Assembly (NCBI GenBank): GCA_030407315.1
Contig: JALQPE010000749.1
Location: 1 to 64,000, forward strand
Length of the DNA: 64,000 bases
Source: Asparagopsis taxiformis
Lineage: Eukaryota; Rhodophyta; Florideophyceae; Bonnemaisoniales; Bonnemaisoniaceae
Reading direction: 5' to 3'
In this document: piece by piece, positions 34,101 through 43,044 of the stretch
Layout of the letters: every line of letters starts with the position of its first letter
Position numbering within the stretch: the stretch's first letter is position 1
The notes under the pieces: model-generated
Seen by the model: only the letters and a program-made list of their open reading frames with translations
Told to the model about the DNA's origin: nothing
The model's database searches: none
Translations under genes and position numbers: made by a program

Positions 34101-35606
34101 TGCATGATCTTCAGCAGCCCCTTGACTAGTCCGTAGTGATCCCCGGTATCCATCCACGACCCGACAATGCCACTCTCGTACTCCCTCCTTCCCCTCTGCC
34201 ATTTCTACACACACATCGTGAACAAGATCATGAAGTCGGATCCCCCTCACTAGCCCTCCCTCATCTTCATCAAGTGATACTAGACTGTGTCTCGAAAACA
34301 TCCTCACCCTTGCTAGCCCATCGTCTACGCCCCACATCTTCTCGATCACACACAATGGAATACACATCTGCTTTTCCACTACGCAAAACGATCGAAACAT
34401 CTCCCCAATCGTCATGCTCTTCCCCTTCCACCCTCTCTCCAGCGACCCTAAGCTCGTCTGGATAGCTGCATCCAGCCCCCCATGTCTACGACCACTCTCT
34501 GCATCACGAAGTTCTACACTACTCCGCTTCAGACTCTCCCAGTATTGCACAATTGCATTCGACCTACACGCATCTGTGCATCGACCAATCACTTCTTGCA
34601 TCCCAGACCCTGCAATACTCAGTGCCAGTGGTAGTCCCGCACATAGGTCAACAATGTTGTCCAGTGCATCACGATTGCCCGATGACCACGACACAAGCCT
34701 GGTACAGTCGATCCCAGCATACCCGCACAGAATTGCGATGCATGTTTCCCTCCGCACATCTCCAGGACTCACTGCAATTGACACATCATGCGTAGGTACA
34801 CGGCCTATCGCCTCATTCCTCGTTGACGTCAGCACCTTGCAACTTCCTCCATCCATTTCCTGGACACCTTTGCAAGCAATGTCTACCAACTTGTAGACAG
34901 TGGGATCGAGATCCCACACGTCGTCAAAGATGAGGAGAAAGCGCTTCGGAACGAGTAGGTCAACAAGCTTCTCCATCATGTTCACATGAGTGTCGTCATT
35001 TGCAGTGAGTTCAACGAATTTGGGGAGGAAATCTGGGAATGCGTCGGTGACAATCTGCTTCAGCTGGTTCAACAGCCTCTGCACTTTGGCGTCATGACCG
35101 AGTTCAATGAACCACACGCCGTCCGGGAACCTTTGCCAAACATCTGCACATCTGCCGAGGGCGCGCAGGATGGTTGTTTTGCCTGCGCCACCCATGCCGA
35201 CGAGAGCTATGGCGTTATTGTTTGGGTCATCGGACAGGAGGGCGTGCTTGGCCTTGCTTTCTGGAGTGCAGGAGTTTCGGGAAAAGTCGAGGACAATCTG
35301 GCGGGAATTTCGGGGGACGTGGAAGACAGCGGGCTGTGGGGTACGTGATGGTTGGGCGAGAGACAATGCAGGAGTGGAGTGGGGAAGCGGGTGAGATGGG
35401 TGGGACACTGGGTGGAGTGGGGGAGATGATGGGGGCTGCGTCGGTGGATGGGAATCGGTGGGCGCGGAATCAGCTACAGCGGGAGGGGCAGAGGTCGTTT
35501 GATGGGCGTTGTCAGATGTAGGGACTGGATGGGACGGTGGAGGGATGGCGTTGGGGCGGGCGGAGGTGGGGACAGGGTGGTCTGGTTGAGAGAAGGAATG
35601 ACCCAT
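31184..35606 (-). pseudogene. NB-ARC/WD40/TIR (NLR-like) gene, copy 3, one 2-nt deletion
   Basis: Frames 32574-35606 (1010 codons) and 31184-32584 (466 codons) together give about 1,475 residues. MGHSFSQPDH fits the N-myristoylation rule (Gly2, Ser6). A low-complexity linker (to about 130) precedes NB-ARC: P-loop 137-145, kinase-2 FLLIFDDVW about 223-231, GLPL 324-327, LHD 458-460. A helical region follows, then WD40 blades from about 660 into the second frame. The TIR (VYDVFISHAGPD, WTMKEL) occupies about 264-400 of that frame, with Glu339 at the usual NADase position. The only break is loss of one GT unit near 32575: copy 2 has GACGTGTGTGATCGC, copy 3 GACGTGTGATCGC. Coding and upstream sequence are nearly identical to copy 2, so the duplication is recent. 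Function is inferred from family: innate immune or programmed-death receptor. Confidence 0.86.
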
Positions 35607-36120
35607 GATACTAGAAGTGTGCGCGGAGGGAAGAGAGAGAAGATTGTTAGTCGGAGAGCTGAATAGTACGGACGGAGAGGCAAAGATGGAGGTGGTGGGC
35701 GTTGGGTGTATGGATGGTACAAGAAGGGAAGAGTTGCGAGTCGAGAAGTGGAGGAGTGGCGCGAGCTGAGATGATTTGAGGTGCGGTGTTACGCGGTGTT
35801 GCTGCGAGGGTGGTTTGGAGAGCGAACTGAGTGGAAGAGGATGGATTGATACGAATAGTTGAGGCAGCTGGTGGGGAGAAGATTGTCAGTTGGCGAGGTG
35901 AATGGCACGAACGGGGAGGCAAGGAAGGATAGAGGCAATAGGCGGTGGGCGTATGGACGGTACGAACGCGGAAGAATTGTGAGCCGAGTTGTGGTGCGAT
36001 GTGTGATGTGGTGCTAGTGCGGTGCAGTGTTGGGCTGCGCGGTATTGTTGCGAGTGCTGTGTGCTGCGCAAATGGATCAGAAGTCGATGGATTGATTGGA
36101 ACAGTTTGCTCAGCAAGTTG
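35607..36120 (-). promoter_or_regulatory. Conserved leader/promoter region of NLR-like copy 3
   Basis: Matches 26265-26820 upstream of copy 2, including the tandem duplication of the GAGTCGAGAAGTGGA-containing segment. Pyrimidine-rich on the coding strand. Likely carries the shared promoter; no individual element can be named. Confidence 0.5.
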
Positions 36121-38237
36121 CGAGACAGGGAATGTGATAGCGCATTGCTGCCATCAAATATTCAGCTGCATACGAGGGAGGAGGCGTACTAAAATTATAG
36201 GTAGAACTGGGAATATCGTAAGATATCTTGGTTCCAACTCTTGCTGATAGGCCAATATGACGTGTCGGGAGTCGTCCACGTGTCCGCACCCTGTTTGCGG
36301 GGAGTGAACATACTACGTTTCTATTGGATGTATGCGGGTAGTCGTCCATGTATCATCCGGAACGTACACCGGGACTACGGTTCGTGTACACTGCCTCACG
36401 GTGTATGATACAAAGTGTACCATGGGGTACACTATCGCCAGATGCATAGAATAGTGTACTCATCTAATTTGAATTATTCCACTCGCGCGGATGCGGGACA
36501 TGAATTGACGTTGTCCCCTATTCATTGCCACGTTCCGACGACATTGCCAACGGTTGAGGTCAAGTCGTTCGAGTGTGTAGTCGCGTTGCGATTGTAGCAA
36601 ACATGTTGCTGGCGTTGCCGATCACGCCAAATCCCCTTGAATCGTAGCCAAAAGACTGTATCCGGCAATGATGCCTTGGGTGGGTGCGAGGTATGTAGTC
36701 CTTCAGCCCAAATGCGTGCAGCAGCTTTTACCGATGCGGCCCCCGGTAGCTGCTCGAATAATCTATGAACACTTGAGGATACAAGCACGATGGTGGGAGG
36801 GAAACGAGAAATTGGACTGATGCTACCCGTCGGCGCTCGGAGACAAGTCGATGAAGCGCACTCGGACCACATGTAATCTGCATTGTGCGCCCCATGTTGC
36901 AAGACACCGATCAGCGACAGATGCACACTCGTGCCACTCACCATTGCCTCTGAACATGCAATATCTACTTGGTTCCTTGAAATGCTCAACTGACTCAGTG
37001 CGTATTCCGATAGAAATTGCCAAAATTTCGAAGTTCCGTGCGCATTTCAAGCTCAACACGTCGGCATGATTGTTGGCTTTTGACCGACTCGACCGTCGCG
37101 TACAATCGCAGTCACGTCTCAACCGATTCCTGCCAACCTGTCGCACTCGATACCTGTGTGCGCATTGCGAAGTCTGCGGTTGATCGCGATGCGGCCAACA
37201 ACCTGATCTGCTTTGAAATGCAGTTCATTGCTGTGTATCGCGCACATCCAAGAGAGCGTCGCGACAGCTTGGTTGTATCGCCGTATGACTGGAAGGAATG
37301 CTTGAATAGATGACGGTGTACGTGGTGAAAGACTGTTTCCTTTCGTTCATGGCGTGAAGTGCACAGTGAGGCAGCAGGAGCGGCGTTTGTATTGGCTGGA
37401 TCGCATGAGTTGGTGCATGCAGGTACGACGTAGATACAGTTTATGTTGACATCCATCCCTCGCGCACGTTGCACATGAACGAGCGCAGTGAGCGAGAGGG
37501 CAGCGCACATCCCATCTTGCATGCATTGCTAGGGACGGGAGGAAGAAGAATGCATTGGACGTGTCCACGGTTCGGGGACGGGTTGTCTGCAACAGATATT
37601 AAGCTGAATACCGGGGGATGACGGAGCACGCCAATGCACCTGAACAGTTGGGTACGCGGATATGTTCTACCGCAATGAAACATTGGATCAATCGAGTTGG
37701 ATGGGAGGAAGTGAAGCAGCGAGGGTAGAAGCGATATGAATGTGGGTCTACAGAGTGGAGGAGCGGCGATGTCGAAGATTAAACGGTCATGTAGTGTGTA
37801 TGTACCGATGACCATACGAGCATGGAACTGGAGTGTTGTGGGAGTTTGGGACGCAGTGAAACCGATGACCAATTATAGACTACTTGTCCCACTATAGCAT
37901 TTATCATTAAACACGGTCATGGATACCATTTCAGTATCACGCTTCGTAGTACTTGAATGAGGTGCTAAGAAGAACAACGGTACTGACGCAGTCTGGATAA
38001 ACTATTCGTTCTCGAGGAACAACGATGCACGTGTTGAGATCATGCTGCGCAATGCATATCAACCAGCGCGGAGAGTACAAAAGAGCGAGCGAAGCGCATG
38101 TGGAACTAAATTAGCCCACAGATGTATGTGTCCAACGATACGCTGATGGAACGTATTGCGCAGCGTGGAATACACGATGCATCTGTGTAGTCCAGTAGGC
38201 GGTCAAGCTATCCCTGAGAAGTTGTGCAGTGCAGATG

Positions 38238-38455
38238 TCGGTAAGGAGTCCGGTACCTCCGATCCCAAAGGGACGTAGAGGAAGGGCTTTATATAGTGAA
38301 TATAATCCCTTGCTTTGTATCTTCTGTACTAATTATCAAAGGAGAGCAATTACGTGTCCTAATGATCCGCAGTACACGTAATTATACTCGATATTTTAGA
38401 GTGGGAGGATGAGACATTTCTCAGTATTGCACATTGTCTACAATCTGGAAAAACT
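38238..38455. mobile_element. Insertion relative to spacer block I, possibly a solo LTR or MITE
   Basis: About 220 bases are absent from the equivalent point of block I (near 20475). The stretch contains TTTATATAG and an inverted repeat AATTACGTGT ... ACACGTAATT. Ends and target duplication could not be fixed, so the class is open. Confidence 0.35.
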
Positions 38456-38804
38456 GCCAAACGCATGTATCCGCACAAGAACACACATAACAATTCTAGT
38501 CACGTGACGCAATCGGCATCTGCCGTCAGATGTAGTTGCAATAAATGCGTCGAGCGCATTGCTCTCACCTACTACCACCGCAGACCACATGTTGCTACGC
38601 TGCGCGACGGGCGGATGGATGCGCTCACTTTTGCATGCTGATCAGCGTCACACATCCGCTATCAACGTGCTCAACTATCGCAAACGAGCGCTGCCCAGGA
38701 CTCCGACCATCGCCTGAACTCCGCTGCGCACAAGGCGACTTCGCTCAACAGTGGCTCAAATCTCGTCAGCTTAAAGTACATACGGCCGAGTGAAGCGTCG
38801 TGTG

Positions 38805-39396
38805 TATTCTGCCTTGCAATGGAGAACGGTCTGAAACCGAGTCACCCATCATTCTATAATGCGACGTGGCAGCTGCTGCGCGAGTATGACGACGGGTGTG
38901 CTGACAATGTCCTGCATGGCGAGAGACAGTGTCTCTTAGCGGGCTGTGGGTCCCGAACGCGGGCCGCACTATTGCGAATTGTCTTCGATTACGACCCCTC
39001 TGGGAGGGGGAATTTTCCCTGGGCAGGTGACGACCCGCCCGGGGACACGCTGGCTCGAACAGGACGACCAGTAAAGCGACCGCCTCCTCTGGATGGGGGG
39101 ACGGGAGCCCTCCGAGGAAGGGAGAGCAGGTATCTAGAGGGAAGCCAGAGGTACTGTGATGTGCTCGGCGAAATCCTTACGTAGCTAGCTATCTCTAGAG
39201 AGCGTCTTAGGGTTTCTAGGGCGAGCTAGGCATAGACGCGATAATAGCTAGTCGATGGCCTACATAAAGGTGCGGTCCTCCCGGAGAAAAGAGAGGGAGG
39301 AACAGCGTACCGAATACAATCGCTTCAGGGGGCTGTAGTGGCACACAGGGCGCGCGGAAACCACAGGTAGAAACGGACTCCCTGCGAGGAAGAACA
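38805..39396. mobile_element. Solo-LTR-like insertion, 592 bp, with 5-bp target duplication
   Basis: TATTCTGCC ... GGAAGAACA is flanked by GTGTG on both sides (38800-38804, 39397-39401). Block I has the uninterrupted site near 20846-20860. Five-base duplications are typical of LTR elements; the lack of coding sequence suggests a solo LTR. A DNA transposon derivative is possible since no inverted ends were seen. Confidence 0.6.
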
Positions 39397-40064
39397 GTGT
39401 GTGACATTCAACGATCCGACACTCCCGCGATTCAGTAGTGTATATGTGGATCCCAGCTCTCAAATGTCGATCCCCCGAAATATTTGGCACTCATTTTTTT
39501 AACATCCTCCCCACTTTCCGCTTGTCGACCCAGAACTTCGGGGTCCCGAAGAAGAGTAAGAAGTAGAACGCATTTTTAATGCAGGGTTTGCCAGGTATTC
39601 GCTGGACTAAACATGGGGTTCGTGGCTCTTTCAGCGACGCTTTCACCATCGCATATGATGGATTCCCCCAAATTCCCATGCCCTTGTGGAACTGCTGGGT
39701 TCTACGAGGTCATGCTATGCAAATGTATAGATGGTCTCGTGTCCTTCCTAGCCCAAAAGGGCTACGGGATTCCACCTCGCCAACTATCTTAGTTTTTGTA
39801 GTTGACGAGACGTGACGTCACGTGTGGACAATAAACCTTGCGATCCCCGCAGGTCTTCTGCATTATGGCAACACATATTGCAGGTCAGCATGGTATCTCA
39901 TGCACTATGTAGCTCGAATTGGGGTCACCATGTAGTGCTTCCGCATGGGTTACCTTTCGATGCCTAGTTTCATCTGCAACATGGCGAGAAAGTGTGCAGG
40001 TACGCATGGCAGCACATGCGATTTATATACCAATTACATGGTAGCCATAGGGCGGTTAGCCGTT

Positions 40065-41504
40065 TCATAAATTTCTAGTCCTCAATGCAAGCTTCCATTC
40101 CCTCCGAGACCTCTTGAGAGCAATACAGGGGGTATCTACTGTCGGAGGGGAACAAATTTCTCGTTGTTTCCATGAATGGCGGTGATCCTTATGCAATCTG
40201 CAAGCCATCCTCCAATCTCTTCTTCGTGGAACGCTTTTGGGGCGCAGGGAGTAACCAATATTCCTACTCGTCGTAAGTGAAACGCTGCAAGAATTCCTTT
40301 CCATGTTCTGCACTGTGAATGGCTGGTTATGCGGGTGAGTTTCTCGACTCCGGGCCTTTCCGGGACTGTGAACAGTATAATCATAGAAAGATACTGAAGT
40401 GCTGTTCTGGAATGGGTTATTGGCATGATTCGGGCGGAATTTTGGGGCTGAACGGCTTTGTAATCGACCTGCAAAAGCCTGGGAAAAGAACGCTGTATCC
40501 GTTGACAGGAAGTCCGTGGTAGCTGACGCATATTCGTAGATTATTTTTTGTTGCTCATTGGTCAGCTGAATAGCTTGAATGAAGGCTCTTCCATTAGACA
40601 AATAGTGTCGCAGGGACTTTAGACTTTCCCACCTTCCATGAATGGCAATAGAAGCTGCTTCCATTCCGTTGCAATAGTCGTGTAGGGCGCCGCCAATCCG
40701 CGCTGAATGGGGTGTGAGACTTCCGGGAAGGCCGAAAAAGTGTGCTGCTTCCTTCAGTTTGCCCAAATATCTAGAGTATGTAATTGGAAAGGCTTTGCCA
40801 GTGCTCTGAGTCCCTAATGAATATCGGTGGAGAATGTCCTGAACAGCAGTATCTCGGACAGATATAAACTGAAGCGGACCAGTTTTGGCATCTTTGATGT
40901 TCAAGCCGATAATACACTCGGAAAGGTGACGAGTGCGAGTATCGCCCTTTAGTGCAATATCATTCCAGGAGAGATTAAGTACTTCGGATGCCCTGAGATA
41001 TCCTCCCCATGCAGTTGCGAGTGCTGCCGCCACGACTGGTTCCCTGATACATCGAAGGTAATGTACTATAGCCAGCATAACATGTCGGGTTAGAGGTAGC
41101 GCAGATTTGGAGGGCGTCAATTTGCTCCATCCTTTGAGTGCTCTCCTGGAACGGGGTAACATTCTTGAGAGCTCTGGTGCCACAAGAGTAAGGTGAGATA
41201 ACAGGTTTAGCATATCCTGTTTGCGTCCTGCGGACGAATTATCCATAGCTTGATCGTGGATGTAATCACGAAGAAGCAGATCTAGCTCGTATGGATCTGT
41301 GGGTATTTCAGGTGTGCTTTCTGCGAATCTGTTGAAGGCAGAGAGATATTTGGTGCGTGTACTGGGTTTAAGCGTGTCCCGGACTAAAGGGTAGTCATCG
41401 AAGAGAGTGGGGGCTGTTGTGGCGATGCTTTGGAGAAAACGGTGATTCAAGATGACAGTTTGTTGGTTTGCAGAAACAGCATATTCTTGAGCGCATTTCT
41501 GCAA
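40065..41504 (-). CDS. Tyrosine recombinase of a Crypton-like element, 479 residues
   Basis: The full catalytic set of a tyrosine recombinase is visible: Arg171 in GYLRASEVLNLSW, His266 and Arg269 in TPHSARIGGA, His289 and Trp292 in IHGRWES, and the nucleophile Tyr301 in LRHYLSNG. An N-terminal helical region with a SAM-like core-binding appearance (about 40-130) precedes it. A basic, Arg/Ser-rich tail of about 170 residues follows the catalytic domain. The HSxRIGGA signature occurs in eukaryotic YR elements. The protein would cut and rejoin DNA through a 3'-phosphotyrosine link. It is encoded antisense to the element's left-to-right orientation. The frame continues weakly upstream (to 41697) in a different phase, so a longer ancestral N terminus is possible. 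Confidence 0.82.
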   Translation of the reverse strand: MQKCAQEYAVSANQQTVILNHRFLQSIATTAPTLFDDYPLVRDTLKPSTRTKYLSAFNRFAESTPEIPTDPYELDLLLRDYIHDQAMDNSSAGRKQDMLNLLSHLTLVAPELSRMLPRSRRALKGWSKLTPSKSALPLTRHVMLAIVHYLRCIREPVVAAALATAWGGYLRASEVLNLSWNDIALKGDTRTRHLSECIIGLNIKDAKTGPLQFISVRDTAVQDILHRYSLGTQSTGKAFPITYSRYLGKLKEAAHFFGLPGSLTPHSARIGGALHDYCNGMEAASIAIHGRWESLKSLRHYLSNGRAFIQAIQLTNEQQKIIYEYASATTDFLSTDTAFFSQAFAGRLQSRSAPKFRPNHANNPFQNSTSVSFYDYTVHSPGKARSRETHPHNQPFTVQNMERNSCSVSLTTSRNIGYSLRPKSVPRRRDWRMACRLHKDHRHSWKQREICSPPTVDTPCIALKRSRREWKLALRTRNL

Positions 41505-41632
41505 CTATGTTTGCTTTCTGTAAGTAGGCCCATCCATACTTGCTTCTGTATCCGAGGTAATGCTTGGGGACGTTTTTGTGCGGGAGGTCTGTGTGGAAAC
41601 GTTTGATGGAAGGAGCGTGCCCGGGATCAAAT

Positions 41633-41706
41633 ATCAAAATAGTGTTCTTTCGCCGGCACTGAAAGTTGAAATCAAAATAGTGTTCTTTCGCCGGCACTGA
41701 AAGTTG
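41633..41706. repeat. Two-copy 38-bp tandem repeat inside the recombinase element
   Basis: ATCAAAATAGTGTTCTTTCG plus 18 bases occurs twice in a row without visible change. It lies upstream (minus strand) of the recombinase start. Confidence 0.8.
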
Positions 41707-41957
41707 CTGCGCTTCTCAAGGCATATGGTATCGATCTGACGAGTAGAGCAAGCCTCGGATGGAGGATGGGGTAGTGCGTGAACCGCCGGCGCTGCTCGGT
41801 GGCCGAGCTATACAGCCGCTAGCATAGATCAATTTCTTGTCACATCCAATCTGTTCATGCGGAGCGCATACTGTACCGAAATACAATTCCATCCGCCAAA
41901 TATTCGTTTCGAAGCTTGACGTTCCGAAGTTAAAATACTTTCTGCGTGCCTTGAAAA

Positions 41958-42330
41958 CCTATTGTTTTCAAACGCTTCCGTAGACACCTCAGCTCCTGAT
42001 CGCACTCTCCACCAATAGGCACATCTCGCATCCTCGATCATCGCGCAGACTGCTCTCCACTTCAGTCCTCGTTCTCCGCCGTGCGCCGGCCATGTTCCAA
42101 CAAAGTCCATGCCAAATCCAACCTACGTCGTCACCTCAATGACCCGTCATCTCGGATTTTCTTTGGTGGGCAGCCCATACGTCTCGCGTGACATGTCTCC
42201 TCAACCTCATTTTTACTACCTCATATCTAACAGTTGATTTTGTCACCTGTCGAGCATGTCATTGTGCTCAGTGCGGGGATGCGTATTTCGTTGGAGCATG
42301 TCGATTTGGCGGGGCGGACTCTCGAGACTT
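41958..42330. other. Spacer before the fourth TIR relic
   Basis: Homologous to 21050-21450 downstream of copy 2. No gene. Confidence 0.5.
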
Positions 42331-42640
42331 GTGTACCTGCTGTTTGTGGAGATGTCTTCTGTAGCCTTTGTCTTGTTTGATGCGTGTGATTTCCGAGTCA
42401 TTCCCAGATGACAGCAAATCCTCATCTCTGCAGTAATCCAATGCCAACCAGGAGAACATCGGGACAATGAGCAACTCCCACTGGCAGCAGGCACGGAACC
42501 ACGCCAAGAAAAAAGCTACATCAGCTCATTCAGCGTTTATCTCTGTGCCTCGTACTCTGCTAACAGCATCTCATTTGCAATCTTCGCTCTCAGCACTGTC
42601 TTGATCATCGACTTACACCTCCATGTGTTGTTGCAATGTT
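42331..42640 (-). pseudogene. TIR-domain relic of a fourth NLR-like gene
   Basis: The minus strand reads ELLIVPMFSWLALDYCRDED, matching the TIR segment of copy 2 (EIIIIPVFYRLTLNDCRDEK). The plus strand around 42575-42610 (GCAATCTTCGCTCTC...TTGATCATC) matches 22290-22315. The relic stops at about 42635, where the LTR of the divergent copia element begins. The rest of the gene is not found to the right. Confidence 0.7.
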
Positions 42641-42835
42641 TGCTATATAATTTTCTCACGGTGCTTCTGCGAGTAGACGTCAAGTTTGTGGGAAATACTG
42701 CTATTTATTATGCGGAACAGATGAGCGGTTGATGTGGGATTCTGAATTGTTTCTTTTGACGGTTGTGTGTCAGAAAGTGTTAGACACGTTTCCTATAATT
42801 CGGTTGCAGGCAGTGACGCACTGCGGTCAATTATT

Positions 42836-42967
42836 CTCCCTTGGGAGTGATGGGTGCCTCCTTGAAGGCGGTGGGTTGCCTCCTTGAAGGCGAGGTCGCT
42901 TCCTTGGAAGCAGGAGTGTTTCTCCCTTGGGAGAGTTAGAGGTTTTCTCTAATATTCGCCTTGGCGA
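42836..42967. repeat. Six short hairpins with variable stems in the copia C LTR
   Basis: CTCCCTTGGGAG (42836), GCCTCCTTGAAGGC (42856 and 42878), GCTTCCTTGGAAGC (42898), CTCCCTTGGGAG (42922) and TCGCCTTGGCGA (42956) are all perfect or near-perfect inverted repeats around a shared CCTTGG or CCTTGAAGG core. The outer stem bases differ from unit to unit but stay paired. The array lies in the presumed 3' LTR of copia C. Confidence 0.8.
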
Positions 42968-43044
42968 TTGGTGTGGTTTGGTTGATGTTTTCTTGTTGTT
43001 AATTGCCTTGCTTTAGTTGCTGGAGGATGTTCTACACCTACCAC

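Larger units (their letters stand above)
36121..39498. repeat. Spacer block II, paralogous to block I
   Basis: 36168-37020 match the spacer of copy 2; 37020-38800 and 39397-39490 match block I (14439-20950). It preserves the pre-insertion site of copia B at about 37530-37545. It carries its own insertions at about 38238-38455 and 38805-39396. No gene supported. Confidence 0.65.
39499..41957 (+). mobile_element. TTAACATCC-family element carrying a tyrosine recombinase (2.46 kb)
   Basis: The left end (TTAACATCCTCCCCACTTTC) is shared with 28975; the right end (AAATACTTTCTGCGTGCCTTGAAAAC) is shared with 29440-29465. Both ends lie in the same orientation, so they bracket one element. It interrupts spacer block II, whose two halves (up to 39490 and from about 41990) are collinear with 20900-21100. 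It holds one antisense gene for a tyrosine recombinase and no RT, which suggests a Crypton-like element rather than DIRS. It may be the autonomous parent of the shorter family members. Confidence 0.7.

Noticed and set aside
40065..41504. DIRS retrotransposon
   Set aside because: The tyrosine recombinase would fit, but no RT/RNase H lies in the 2.46-kb element, so a Crypton-like element is preferred.
41395..41697. 100-residue minus-strand frame upstream of the recombinase
   Set aside because: Overlaps the 38-bp tandem repeat and the recombinase start in another phase; could be a decayed N-terminal extension but is not supported as a gene.
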